Origin: Candidatus Kaiserbacteria bacterium
GTDB lineage: Bacteria; Patescibacteriota; Minisyncoccia; Phycocordibacterales; UBA2100
Reading direction: 5' to 3'
DNA: 43,141 nt
Assembly (NCBI GenBank): GCA_016217975.1
Contig: JACRFH010000063.1
Span: 1 to 43,141, forward strand
Under the pieces are notes generated by a model, which saw only the letters and a list, made by a program, of their open reading frames with translations, was not told where the DNA came from and ran no database searches. A program made the translations under genes and the position numbers. Numbering within the stretch: the first letter of the stretch is position 1; each line of letters opens with the position of its first letter. Of this stretch, positions 7,701 through 16,388 are shown piece after piece.

Positions 7701-7952
7701 ATGAGCAAGAAAGACGCACAAAAGAATATCAAGCTTTCTCTGGAGTTCGATACCTATGTATCGCACAATCCAAAAGTCCTAGACTCTCTGCCGAGAGGTT
7801 CACATATTATTGTTGTTTCTTCAGGTGACAAAAGACTTTCAGATGAAAATCTTAAAATGGCTCGAAATAGTAGATCAGGGAAGTTTGTCGTTGCTTCGAA
7901 GGAGGATAGTCATTGGAATATAAAACCACTCTCCAAGTGGGTGGCTGCGTAG
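7701..7952 (+). CDS. Small uncharacterised protein, possibly DUF5647-like
   Basis: 83-aa ORF LSLEFDTYVSHNPKVLDSLPRGSHIIVVSSGDKRLSDENLKMA; last gene before the right repeat. Confidence 0.45.
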   Translation: MSKKDAQKNIKLSLEFDTYVSHNPKVLDSLPRGSHIIVVSSGDKRLSDENLKMARNSRSGKFVVASKEDSHWNIKPLSKWVAA

Positions 7953-7957
7953 GTTTT

Positions 7958-7976
7958 TTCTCTGCGCCCCGACAAA
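7958..7976 (+). repeat. att-like direct repeat, right copy
   Basis: TTCTCTGCGCCCCGACAAA, identical to 3662-3680. Confidence 0.85.
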
Positions 7977-9122
7977 CTAGTGGGAGAGCACCGCCACGTA
8001 TTTAGCGATGAGAACCGGAGCGACGTTTTGCCTGAAATCGTTGGCTTGCTCTGTGATGTTGCCAGTCAGGATCGTTTGCAGATTCTTGCCGCTCTGTGCG
8101 GCGATGTCGGTGTTGATGTAGCTAAGGGTAAGCGCCCGCAAATCGCGCTCGGCGGTCGTTGCTCCTTCGCTTGTGGTTGTGATCATGCCTATGAGGCGTC
8201 CCCAGACGTTCACGACGGGCCCACCACTAGAGCCTCCTTGGGCTTCCACGACGCCACCGATGGAGAAGATGTCGACGCTTCCGCTTGAGAAAGTGAGGAG
8301 CTCGCGAATGGTGCTGATTGAGCTCACGGGGTAAAGACCATACTGTGCAGCGATGCCGCCGACGAATTCTGCGGGGTATCCGGCAGCGAGCACTTGGTCA
8401 TCAAGAAAGCCGATCGCTTCACGCGAATCGGGCTCGAGGTAGGGGAGTGGCCCGGGGAGAGGCGTTCCAGAAATTGTCGATACGACGCGCAGAAGTGCAT
8501 AGTCATGCTCTCCCGTCCCCGTTGGCTTATCTATTGTGATGTCTCTTGCATGCTCAGCCACCCAGACTGATGGCATGAAAAGTACGTCGGCAATCAGGGC
8601 AGGCTGCGCAGGTGCGCCCACGCGAATAGTGCATGAGAGATCAAATCGTGGATCTTGCGAGAGAAGGACGTACTGCGCGACGTGGGCGTTGGTCAGAATG
8701 ACACCGCTTGGCGAGACGATGACGCCCGAGCCAGAGATCGGCTTCAATGAGCCGCTTCGCGGCGCACAGAGAATATTAACGAGCGCTGCGCGTGTCGAGG
8801 CATTGACTTCCTCCATGGATTTTGGCGCAAAGGGATAGGGGTTTTGGATGCGAGTGATTTGTGACGTAGTCGCATTCGAGGTCGTATTTGCGGGGGTTTT
8901 TGCCGCTTTAGGCTTCGCAGCTTTTGGTGTTGTTTTTGGAGTGGACGATACCCCGGGAGCCGATGTTGTTGCGGGAGCTACGACAGCGATGCTCGCGCTT
9001 TGCGACGTGGTTGCAGTACTGTTTTGCACGGCGACTTCAGGGACAGAGGCGGCAAGGATGAAAACAGCAAGCGCGACAATGCACAGCGCCGCAATCCAGG
9101 TAAATAATGATCGGGAGAACAT
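7977..9122 (-). CDS. Trypsin-like (S1) serine protease, membrane-anchored
   Basis: SGSGVIVSPSGVILTNAHVAQ, HDYALLRV, EAQGGSSGGPVVNVWGRLIGM. Confidence 0.85.
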   Translation of the reverse strand: MFSRSLFTWIAALCIVALAVFILAASVPEVAVQNSTATTSQSASIAVVAPATTSAPGVSSTPKTTPKAAKPKAAKTPANTTSNATTSQITRIQNPYPFAPKSMEEVNASTRAALVNILCAPRSGSLKPISGSGVIVSPSGVILTNAHVAQYVLLSQDPRFDLSCTIRVGAPAQPALIADVLFMPSVWVAEHARDITIDKPTGTGEHDYALLRVVSTISGTPLPGPLPYLEPDSREAIGFLDDQVLAAGYPAEFVGGIAAQYGLYPVSSISTIRELLTFSSGSVDIFSIGGVVEAQGGSSGGPVVNVWGRLIGMITTTSEGATTAERDLRALTLSYINTDIAAQSGKNLQTILTGNITEQANDFRQNVAPVLIAKYVAVLSH

Positions 9123-9200
9123 TTTCTCAAGAATACTCGGTATTCACACATAATGCAATCGAACCGTTGTCTTATGTACGGACGTATATATAATCAGTAA

Positions 9201-9878
9201 ATGAAGGTTTCTGCCAAATATAAAGCGATAGAGCTGCGAAAGGCCGGGCACTCATACAACTACATCGCACCGATCGTCGGTGTTTCAAAAAGTACTCTTG
9301 GAGTATGGTTGGTCAATGTTCCTTATGAGCCCAACTCCGAGACTCTCGAACGCATCGGCAAGGCGCATGTTGCCGCGGGGCAAGCGAAAAGCCTATTAAA
9401 AATGGCCTCAATACAAAGTGCGAAGATCGAGGCGGCTGCTGACATCGGCGCACTTTCTTCTCGGGATATTTTCATGCTCGGTCTCGGTCTTTATATCGGG
9501 GAAGGTGCGAAATCTCTTCAGGAAACGCGTTTCGTCAATGCGAATCCGGCGATCATGCGATTTATTGTGCGTTGGTTCGTTGAAGCAATTGGGTTGAACA
9601 AGAAAAACATCAGAATACGCCTCCATTTGTATCCGGATTGCAACGAAGAAGCCAGCCTCAAGTTCTGGTCGAATGTTATCGGTATTCCGAGAAGCCAATT
9701 CTTGTCGTGTTCTATCGATAGGAGAGACAATAAAAAATCAAAGAAAATAGGCAAATTACCTCACGGGACGGCACATTTAACAACGCGGAGTTTGGGAGAG
9801 AAGCGTTTTGGTGTATTCTTGGCACGTAAGATAGCGGCATGGTCAGATATAGTACTTGGTCAAGAGAAGCGGGATTAG
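9201..9878 (+). CDS. HTH protein with a LAGLIDADG-like endonuclease region
   Basis: N-terminal HTH (IELRKAGHSYNYIAPIVGVSKSTLGVWL), then LGLGLYIGEGAKS...FVNANPAIMRFIVRWF. Confidence 0.6.
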   Translation: MKVSAKYKAIELRKAGHSYNYIAPIVGVSKSTLGVWLVNVPYEPNSETLERIGKAHVAAGQAKSLLKMASIQSAKIEAAADIGALSSRDIFMLGLGLYIGEGAKSLQETRFVNANPAIMRFIVRWFVEAIGLNKKNIRIRLHLYPDCNEEASLKFWSNVIGIPRSQFLSCSIDRRDNKKSKKIGKLPHGTAHLTTRSLGEKRFGVFLARKIAAWSDIVLGQEKRD

Positions 9879-9939
9879 TTTAGTGGTAAAATGCGACTTT
9901 TCCAAAGTTGAATCGGGGGTTCGATTCCCCCATCCCGCA
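9869..9939 (+). tRNA. tRNA-Gly(TCC), CCA not encoded
   Basis: GCGGGAT TA GTTTAGTGGTAAAAT G CGACT TTTCCAA AGTTG AATC GGGGG TTCGATT CCCCC ATCCCGC A. Confidence 0.93.
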
Positions 9940-9947
9940 CAAAAAAC

Positions 9948-9973
9948 AAAAACCCGCCATAGAGCGGGTTTTT
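9948..9973. terminator. Bidirectional intrinsic terminator between tRNA-Gly and HU
   Basis: AAAAACCCGC-CATAGA-GCGGGTTTTT. Confidence 0.85.
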
Positions 9974-9993
9974 GCGTTCTCGACTCAAGATAC

Positions 9994-10269
9994 TTACTTA
10001 ATCGCGTCTTTGAGAGTCTTCGAAGCCCTAAACTTCGGGACCTTCATCGCCTTGATCTGAATCGTCGCGCCGGTCCTAGGATTCCTACCGGTGCGACCTG
10101 CTCGCATCTTGGCCTCGAATATGCCGAGTCCTGCGACAGAGACCTCTTCACCCTTCTTGAGCATGTCGGTGATCATCGAGATCACCGCCTCCACTGCGCG
10201 CTCGCCATCGGCCTTGGTGCAGCCGATCGTCGAAGCCACTTTCTCTACCAAATCCATTTTATTAGCCAT
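9994..10269 (-). CDS. HU family DNA-binding protein
   Basis: MANKMDLVEKVASTIGCTKADGERAVEAVISMI...GRNPRTGATIQIKAMKVPKFRASKTLKDAIK. Confidence 0.95.
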   Translation of the reverse strand: MANKMDLVEKVASTIGCTKADGERAVEAVISMITDMLKKGEEVSVAGLGIFEAKMRAGRTGRNPRTGATIQIKAMKVPKFRASKTLKDAIK

Positions 10270-10363
10270 ATTTTGTGTATTAGTGTATTAGTTTTTGCGC
10301 ACTTATAATCACATAAGAACTATTCGACCAATATACTACCATATTGAGCCGTTTTTTAGGCGT

Positions 10364-10472
10364 GTCAACCCCGTAGAGGCCTAGACGTGAATAATTAAAT
10401 TTTGTCCATATTTTGACAAGTACATGATGAAGGAATGGCGCGATTTTCGCGGAGGCCTTTTACGGGGTCAAC
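10364..10472. repeat. ~109-bp intergenic segment bounded by an imperfect inverted repeat
   Basis: GTCAACCCCGTAGAGGCC (10364-10381) versus GGCCTTTTACGGGGTCAAC (10454-10472). Confidence 0.5.
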
Positions 10473-10537
10473 GCAATCCCGAAATTACAGTGGGGATATG
10501 CCATTTTGTCCATAGCGCCAAAATATGGCTCTAGATA

Positions 10538-10876
10538 TTATGAAAAAAGACCTTGAACCGTCTTTTGGACGGCTGTTTTGGTCGCAGTATCGAGAATGCC
10601 CACTTTTTTCTCGATGAGCGATGCATCAACGCATGCGATTTTTGCGGTCCTAACGATTGAAGGGATCGGAAGACCGGCTCTCTTTAGATCGGTAACGGCG
10701 ATGTCTCCCTGCCAACCTTTCAGTTTGGTGCTTGTGATCATGAGCACCCAGTATAGTTCAATGTTTCGGAATGGTCGCAGAGAGGCAATACAGACCGCTG
10801 GCCGTTTTTTCATCAGAAGATCGTCTGCATAGGGAAATGCAGTCACGACCACATCGAAGCGCTTAAAGCGCATCAT
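10538..10876 (-). CDS. PemK/MazF family toxin
   Basis: FKRFDVVVTAFPYADDLLMKKRPAVCIASL...ELYWVLMITS. Confidence 0.75.
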   Translation of the reverse strand: MMRFKRFDVVVTAFPYADDLLMKKRPAVCIASLRPFRNIELYWVLMITSTKLKGWQGDIAVTDLKRAGLPIPSIVRTAKIACVDASLIEKKVGILDTATKTAVQKTVQGLFS

Positions 10877-11099
10877 ACGCGTCGTTGGTCGGATCATTCC
10901 ATTCGTTGAATGTTGCAAACGGAATATCGAAAACGTCAGGACTTACCGAACTAGCACCGCGGTCAATAGGCACGATGCGCGCCAGAGGTTTTCCTGCGCG
11001 CGCGACGGTGAATCGCTCGCCGCGCAAAGACACGCGGTTCATGATCTCGCCGAAGCGCTTGCGCGCCTCCATCGCCGATACCGTTTTCGCTAGATTCAT
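10863..11099 (-). CDS. Phd/YefM-like antitoxin
   Basis: SAMEARKRFGEIMNRVSLRGERFTVARAGKPLARIVPI; overlaps the PemK-like gene. Confidence 0.8.
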   Translation of the reverse strand: MNLAKTVSAMEARKRFGEIMNRVSLRGERFTVARAGKPLARIVPIDRGASSVSPDVFDIPFATFNEWNDPTNDAYDAL

Positions 11100-11182
11100 G
11101 CAATCATACTAATTCTATCAATTAATAGTGTCAAGCGCTTATCCGGATCGAGATCAATGTGTAGCGCAGACATTGACAGAAT

Positions 11183-11208
11183 TATACCCAAGTATATATT
11201 TGGGTATA
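11183..11208. promoter_or_regulatory. Palindromic operator candidate of the RelB/YafQ-like module
   Basis: TATACCCAA-GTATATAT-TTGGGTATA between TTGACA (11173) and the ATG at 11208. Confidence 0.6.
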
Positions 11209-11474
11209 TGAATACCAAAACGACATTACTTATCAAAGTCGACAAAAAGGTGAAAGCGGCAGCGCAAAAGGCGGCTAAGGATATCGGGATTCCCTTGGGG
11301 ACTGTCATGGGCATGTATCTGCGAAAGTTTGCAAATGAACGAAGGTTTGAATTCGAGGTGCCGAACGCACGCACCGCCAAAGCTCTACGACAATCCCAGC
11401 GCGAATTTGAGCAAGGGAAATACGCGGGCCCATTTTCGAATCTCGACGATCTCTACAAGTCACTTACGAAGTAG
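11208..11474 (+). CDS. RelB/DinJ-like antitoxin
   Basis: NTKTTLLIKVDKKVKAAAQKAAKDIGIPLGTVMGMYLRKF. Confidence 0.8.
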   Translation: MNTKTTLLIKVDKKVKAAAQKAAKDIGIPLGTVMGMYLRKFANERRFEFEVPNARTAKALRQSQREFEQGKYAGPFSNLDDLYKSLTK

Positions 11475-11476
11475 AC

Positions 11477-11740
11477 ATGGAATTTGTCCACTCGCGGCTC
11501 TATAAGCGGCAATTCAAGAGATTGCCTCGCGATTTGCAGATGAAGGTAATGGAGCGTCTGGTACTTTTCGTGCGAGATGAAATGCATCCACTTCTCGATA
11601 ATCACGCTTTAGGACATCAATGGGCAGGCTGCAGACGCATCAACATCACTGGCGATTATCGAACGATCTTCAAAAAAGAATCAGAAACTCTTGTTCGACT
11701 TGAGGCAGTCGGCACTCACCATCAATTGTACGGAAAGTAG
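11477..11740 (+). CDS. YafQ/RelE-like toxin
   Basis: HSRLYKRQFKRLPRDLQMKVMERL...RRINITGDYRTIFKKE. Confidence 0.75.
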   Translation: MEFVHSRLYKRQFKRLPRDLQMKVMERLVLFVRDEMHPLLDNHALGHQWAGCRRINITGDYRTIFKKESETLVRLEAVGTHHQLYGK

Positions 11741-11820
11741 ACGAACTGAGAATTATGAAGAAATCTGGAGAGTCTGCTATCCGGGGTTTCCCGAGAAAAG
11801 GCCTTATTTCTTTTAGCGGC

Positions 11821-12141
11821 TTAGTCGCTATAGACGCAGATATAGGAGACGGGCCCCGAAGTTTTGAATTGAATTTTGTCGCCCTTCTCGAATATCAATG
11901 TATCTCCAGCTCGATAAAAACGATTTTTCGGCTCGGGGCCAGTAATCCCGCCGCTCGTTATGGTTATTTCTTCACGACGAGATGCTTTGCCGAAATCCCA
12001 ATTTCCCGCGCCACGGATCACTCCGATCGTTGCGTCTTTGCCCTCTGTCGTCTTGAATTCCAGACTCTGGACGTTTCCATCTTCGTAGATGTTGTGGCGG
12101 ACTTCGGGCAACCTTTGGTTCTCGCTTTGCTCAAGTCCCAT
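11821..12141 (-). CDS. PpnP-like (DUF1255) cupin, pyrimidine/purine nucleoside phosphorylase family
   Basis: ATIGVIRGAGNWDFGKASRREEITITSGGITGPEP...FRAGDTLIFEKGDKIQFKTSGPVSYICVY (read from the translation). Confidence 0.6.
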   Translation of the reverse strand: MGLEQSENQRLPEVRHNIYEDGNVQSLEFKTTEGKDATIGVIRGAGNWDFGKASRREEITITSGGITGPEPKNRFYRAGDTLIFEKGDKIQFKTSGPVSYICVYSD

Positions 12142-12245
12142 GATTGGATGATTATAAGACGATCTACACCATAGCGTCAACCATTTTGTGCATGATGACG
12201 AATACCAAAGAAGAAACAGATTAGAAGTTGGATATATTGATTCGT

Positions 12246-12372
12246 TTATCTCGCATACTCGATCACTCGAGTCTCTCTAATTACCGATATCTTTATCTCG
12301 CCCGGGTACTGCATTTCTTTTTCGATCTTGTCGGCGATGCAGCGGGCGATTTCGTAGTCCTTTAGACCTGAC
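12246..12372 (-). pseudogene. Relic of an RNase Y (rny) 3' end
   Basis: Minus strand encodes ...[40 protein letters not shown], matching the C-terminus of the intact rny at 13580. Confidence 0.8.
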
Positions 12373-12399
12373 TTTTTCACAGACTAACTCAAAATAGTC

Positions 12400-12427
12400 T
12401 TGACTTTTGTATATTCGGGGGTACAAT
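12400..12427 (+). promoter_or_regulatory. Sigma70-type promoter of the DUF4143 ATPase
   Basis: TTGACT (12400-12405), 16-bp spacer, TACAAT (12422-12427). Confidence 0.6.
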
Positions 12428-12448
12428 GGTCGGATGAGGAGAATACAA

Positions 12449-13558
12449 ATGGAAGCAATAACGAAAGACCTCGAGAAGAAAATGGTCTTTTTGGTTGGCC
12501 CCCGGCAAGTGGGAAAGACCTGGATTGCGCAGGAAATCGGAAAACGGTTCGCGCATACAACGTATCTCAATTACGACAGCGCGCAAGACCGAGACATCAT
12601 CAAACATGAAAGATGGACGCCGGAGACGGAGCTCTTGATCCTCGACGAATTGCATAAAATGCGCATGTGGAAGAATTTCCTCAAGGGGGTGTACGACACC
12701 AAGCCTGCCTCAATGCGGATACTCGTGACTGGAAGCGCGCGTCTTGACGCGCACCGGAAAATGGGTGACTCGATGGCGGGACGATATTTCGTTCACCACA
12801 TTATGCCGTTCTCACTTCTCGAACTGAAGGGTACGCCGTGGCAAGGTAATCTCGCGCGGCTTCTCGAAAGGAGCGGATTCCCCGAGCCCTTCCTTGCAGA
12901 TAGTGCGGCAGATGCAGATAGGTGGCGGCTTAGATATGCGGAGAGCATGGTGCGTTCTGACGTACTCGATTTTGCGACCATTGGCGATGTGCGCGCTATG
13001 CAGGAAGTGTTTGATGCTCTGCGCCGCTCGGTCGCCTCTCCTATATCGTATCGGTCTATCGCCGAGACAATTGGCATCTCACCTATAACGGTCAAACGCT
13101 ATATCGAGATATTTGAAGCGCTGTATATCCTGTTTCTCGTCAGGCCATTCACGACGAAGATATCGCGCTCAATTCTCAAAGAACCGAAAGTATACTTTTT
13201 CGACAGCGGACTCGTCGAGGCGGGCGGGGCGCGATTTGAAAATACGATCGCCGTTGCGCTTTTAGGACACTCGCTCATGCGGGAAGATGCGACAGGCAAA
13301 AGGTGGCGTGTCGGATATCTGCGAACGAAAGAAGGAAAGGAAACCGACTTCGCGCTTTCCGATGATACGCATATGCTCCGGGAAATTATCGAGGCGAAGC
13401 AATCGGATGCATCTCCTGCGAAGAATCTTCTCTATTTCTCCGAGCGCTACGACGTGCCGGGGACGCAAATCGTCGGGCACCTTCGCAATGATTTTCATGC
13501 GAACCGGTCGGTACGCATCGCCGACGCACTCCGGTATCTTGAAAATCTGAGCGTGTGA
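12449..13558 (+). CDS. AAA ATPase with DUF4143-like domain
   Basis: VFLVGPRQVGKTWIAQEI, LLILDELHKM, LVTGSARLDAHRKMGDSMAGRYFVHHIMPFSLLEL. Confidence 0.85.
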   Translation: MEAITKDLEKKMVFLVGPRQVGKTWIAQEIGKRFAHTTYLNYDSAQDRDIIKHERWTPETELLILDELHKMRMWKNFLKGVYDTKPASMRILVTGSARLDAHRKMGDSMAGRYFVHHIMPFSLLELKGTPWQGNLARLLERSGFPEPFLADSAADADRWRLRYAESMVRSDVLDFATIGDVRAMQEVFDALRRSVASPISYRSIAETIGISPITVKRYIEIFEALYILFLVRPFTTKISRSILKEPKVYFFDSGLVEAGGARFENTIAVALLGHSLMREDATGKRWRVGYLRTKEGKETDFALSDDTHMLREIIEAKQSDASPAKNLLYFSERYDVPGTQIVGHLRNDFHANRSVRIADALRYLENLSV

Positions 13559-13579
13559 TCAGGCGCGAGTTTCGGAAAA

Positions 13580-15109
13580 TCATCTTGCGTATTCGATCAC
13601 ACGAGTCTCGCGGATGACGGAGATTTTGATCTCTCCAGGATATTGCATTTCTTTTTCGATCTTGTCGGCAATGCGGCGGGCGACGTCGCGGCACTCGAGG
13701 TCGGTGAGCTCGGCCGGCTTCACGATGACGCGTACTTCGCGGCCCGCGGCGATGGCGTAGCTCTTCTCGACGCCTTGCTCGCCATTGGCTATCGCTTCGA
13801 GGTCTTCGAGGCGCTTGATGTAGTTGGCCACAGAATCACGACGAGCTCCGGGCCTTGCACCCGAGATCGCGTCTGCAACCTGCACGATCATAGATTCAGG
13901 CGTCTCGTACGGATATTCCTCATGGTGCGCTTGCATTGCCTTGATCACGCGCTCGTCGATGTTGAATTTCTGCAAGATGCGGCGGCCGATTTCCACGTGC
14001 GTGCCAGGGACCTCGTGGTCGACGGCTTTGCCGATGTCGTGGAAGAGTGAGCCCGCGCGCGCAATTGCTGGGTCAGCGCCCAATTCTTCGGCAAGCATCG
14101 CGGCCAAGTGCGCGACTTCCACCGAGTGGTCGAGGACATTTTGCCCGTAGCTTGTGCGGAAGTAGAGGCGGCCGAGGATCTGTAAGAGTTTCGGATCGAG
14201 ATTTGGCACTTTGGCTTCGTATGCAGCCTCGGCACCCTTTTTCTTGATGACCGTATTGATCTCTTCCTCTGCTTTTTTCACGGCCTCCTCGATCTTGGCC
14301 GGCTGGATGCGGCCGTCGAGAATCAGATTTTCAAGCGCGATCCTTGCTATCTGGCGACGGATCGGATCGTATGACGATAGGGTAATCGTGCCCGGCGTGT
14401 CGTCCACAATGACGTCGACACCCGTAGCGCGCTCGAGCGCGCGGATGTTTCTGCCCTCCTTGCCGATGATCTTGCCCTTCAATTCATCATTCGGGAGCGC
14501 CACGGTCGTTGCCAAGACGTCGCCTACCACGGAATTCCCGAGGCGGTGCACGGCGGTCACCAAAATGTCGTTGGCTTTTTGCTCGAGTTTTTCATTGCCG
14601 GAGATCTCGAGCTTGCGCATGCGGCTCTCGATGTCGCTCTCAGACTGTTTTTCGATCGTCGCGATCAATTGATCCTTCGCTTCAGTCGCGGTGAGACCGG
14701 CGACTTGCTCCAATTTCTGCTGCTGCTCGGCAAGTGCCTGATTCACACGCTCCTTCTCGCTTGTCAGCTCCTCATTTTTCTTTGCGAGTGTTTCCTGATC
14801 GTTGTCGAGCTTGGTCTGGCGTTTGTCGAGCAGATCTTCTTTGCTCACCAGGCGCTCTTCGGTGGCTTTGAGATCGCGCGCTTTTTCACTTGCCTCAAGC
14901 GTGAGCGCATCGCGCCGAGCCGCGCCTTCTTTCTCGGCAGTCGAGATTATTTTCTTCGCACGCTCTTCAGCGTCGAGCATCATTTTACGGATCTGGAGCT
15001 CGGCGCTTCCGCGCTGACCGAGGCTGATAAGGAAGCGCAAGTAGTAGCCGAGGCCGGTGCCCGCGAGGCCCGATGCTACGAGGAGACCGATGATAAGTAG
15101 TGTGGACAT
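13580..15109 (-). CDS. rny: Ribonuclease Y
   Basis: N-terminal TM, coiled coil, KH (GRNIRALERATGVDVIVDDTPGTITLSSYDPIRR) and HD (FHDIGKAVDHE) regions. Confidence 0.95.
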   Translation of the reverse strand: MSTLLIIGLLVASGLAGTGLGYYLRFLISLGQRGSAELQIRKMMLDAEERAKKIISTAEKEGAARRDALTLEASEKARDLKATEERLVSKEDLLDKRQTKLDNDQETLAKKNEELTSEKERVNQALAEQQQKLEQVAGLTATEAKDQLIATIEKQSESDIESRMRKLEISGNEKLEQKANDILVTAVHRLGNSVVGDVLATTVALPNDELKGKIIGKEGRNIRALERATGVDVIVDDTPGTITLSSYDPIRRQIARIALENLILDGRIQPAKIEEAVKKAEEEINTVIKKKGAEAAYEAKVPNLDPKLLQILGRLYFRTSYGQNVLDHSVEVAHLAAMLAEELGADPAIARAGSLFHDIGKAVDHEVPGTHVEIGRRILQKFNIDERVIKAMQAHHEEYPYETPESMIVQVADAISGARPGARRDSVANYIKRLEDLEAIANGEQGVEKSYAIAAGREVRVIVKPAELTDLECRDVARRIADKIEKEMQYPGEIKISVIRETRVIEYAR

Positions 15110-15309
15110 AACGTAAAGGTTTTTAAACCCTCACGCATGCACCTATGAAAAGCCAGCGGTAAATACTTAGAACAACGTCACAATGTTGAGGTTTAGAGCC
15201 CCATTATTGATATCTGCAAGCATTTCTCCTGCCTTTTTCATGGATGAACGCGTGAGGGAAATAGACATAATTAATAGGTGTGACCTCAATATACCACATG
15301 CAAAGCTAT

Positions 15310-15337
15310 TAGCCAGTAGCCTGTGGCCAGTAGCCAC
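15310..15337. repeat. Heptamer array TAGCCAG/TAGCCTG/TGGCCAG/TAGCCAC
   Basis: Four consecutive 7-mers in exact period 7. Confidence 0.8.
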
Positions 15338-15362
15338 TCGAAATGCGTCGAACGCGGATTTT

Positions 15363-15397
15363 GCTGCAGGCTGCAGGCTTAAAGCTTCAGGCTATCC
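15363..15397. repeat. Heptamer array GCTGCAG/GCTGCAG/GCTTAAA/GCTTCAG/GCTATCC at the clpP 3' end
   Basis: Five period-7 units; the clpP stop codon lies inside the array. Confidence 0.7.
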
Positions 15398-15985
15398 AAG
15401 CACCTTATCAATAATTCCGTACTTGTGTGCCTCGTCGGCGCTCATGAAGAAGTCGCGGTCCACGTCGGCGGCGATCTTCTCGAGTTTCTGGCCAGTGTTT
15501 TTGGCAAGAATTTTGTTCAAGCGCTCGCGCAGTTTCAAAATTTGCTTTGCGGTAATTTCGATATCGGTCGCCATACCTTCGGCGCCGCCGGACGGCTGGT
15601 GGATCATGATCTCGGCATTTGGAAGCGCGAATCGTTTCCCTTTTTCTCCGGCAGAGAGAAGCACGGCGCCCATAGATGCCGCCATGCCCACGCACACGGT
15701 GGAGACATTGGGCTGGATGTGATTCATGGTGTCGAGAATCGCAAGTCCTGCCGAGACATGGCCGCCGGGACTATTTATATAGAATGAGATGTCTTTTTTG
15801 GCGTCTTCGCTTGCCAAGAAAAGAAGCTGCGCCACGACGAGATTAGCCACATCACTATCAATCGGTCCGCCGAGGAAAATGATGCGCTCTTTCAAGAGCC
15901 TTGAATAAATGTCATACGCTCGCTCGCCGAGCGATGACTTTTCGATAACCATCGGAACCAACATTTGTGCTTTTGGGGTATTCAT
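15392..15985 (-). CDS. clpP: ATP-dependent Clp protease proteolytic subunit
   Basis: [27 protein letters not shown]...[15 protein letters not shown]...[16 protein letters not shown]...IMIHQPSGG. Confidence 0.95.
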   Translation of the reverse strand: MNTPKAQMLVPMVIEKSSLGERAYDIYSRLLKERIIFLGGPIDSDVANLVVAQLLFLASEDAKKDISFYINSPGGHVSAGLAILDTMNHIQPNVSTVCVGMAASMGAVLLSAGEKGKRFALPNAEIMIHQPSGGAEGMATDIEITAKQILKLRERLNKILAKNTGQKLEKIAADVDRDFFMSADEAHKYGIIDKVLG

Positions 15986-16043
15986 GTCGCATGAGTGTAT
16001 CAGAAAAGAGCCATTATGTGCAAATTTGCGATAAGATACACAT

Positions 16044-16388
16044 ATGATTAATCCGATTTTGCTGCTTTTCATTTCTCAAGCAATCTTTAGCTGCGGAGAT
16101 CTCTTGGCTCGGTATTACATGCATACGTACGGATTCACCGTGAGCAACTTTCTCTCGCCATGGTTTTTCTTCTACTTTTTCCTGCGCACGGTTGCGATGT
16201 TCTTTCAACTATATCTTTTCACACAATTCGAGCTCGGTAGGAACGCGGCACTTTTTGGCGTCGCCTCGATTATGTTCGCGAATATTCTTGGTTTCCTCGT
16301 GCTTGGCGAGATGTTAACGGTCGCCCAATATCTAGGAGTGGCGCTCGCTATCTTGGCTTTCTTAATGTTGGCGCTAATTAAATTATGA
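16044..16388 (+). CDS. EamA/SMR-like small membrane protein
   Basis: 114 aa, four hydrophobic segments, [29 protein letters not shown]. Confidence 0.65.
   Translation: MINPILLLFISQAIFSCGDLLARYYMHTYGFTVSNFLSPWFFFYFFLRTVAMFFQLYLFTQFELGRNAALFGVASIMFANILGFLVLGEMLTVAQYLGVALAILAFLMLALIKL

Larger units (their letters stand above)
3681..7976 (+). mobile_element. Integrase-less genomic island inserted at the 3' end of tRNA-Pro
   Basis: Bounded by a 19-bp perfect direct repeat including the tRNA-Pro 3' end; all cargo on the + strand; no recombinase ORF inside. Confidence 0.75.

Noticed and set aside
7958-7976. Second tRNA-Pro at the right repeat
   Set aside because: Only the last 15 nt of the tRNA plus 4 nt of flank are repeated; no cloverleaf upstream.
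13643-14672. Long plus-strand ORFs opposite rny (and similar ones opposite nusA, pilB and tig)
   Set aside because: Antisense to well-conserved genes with no coherent domains; shadow ORFs.
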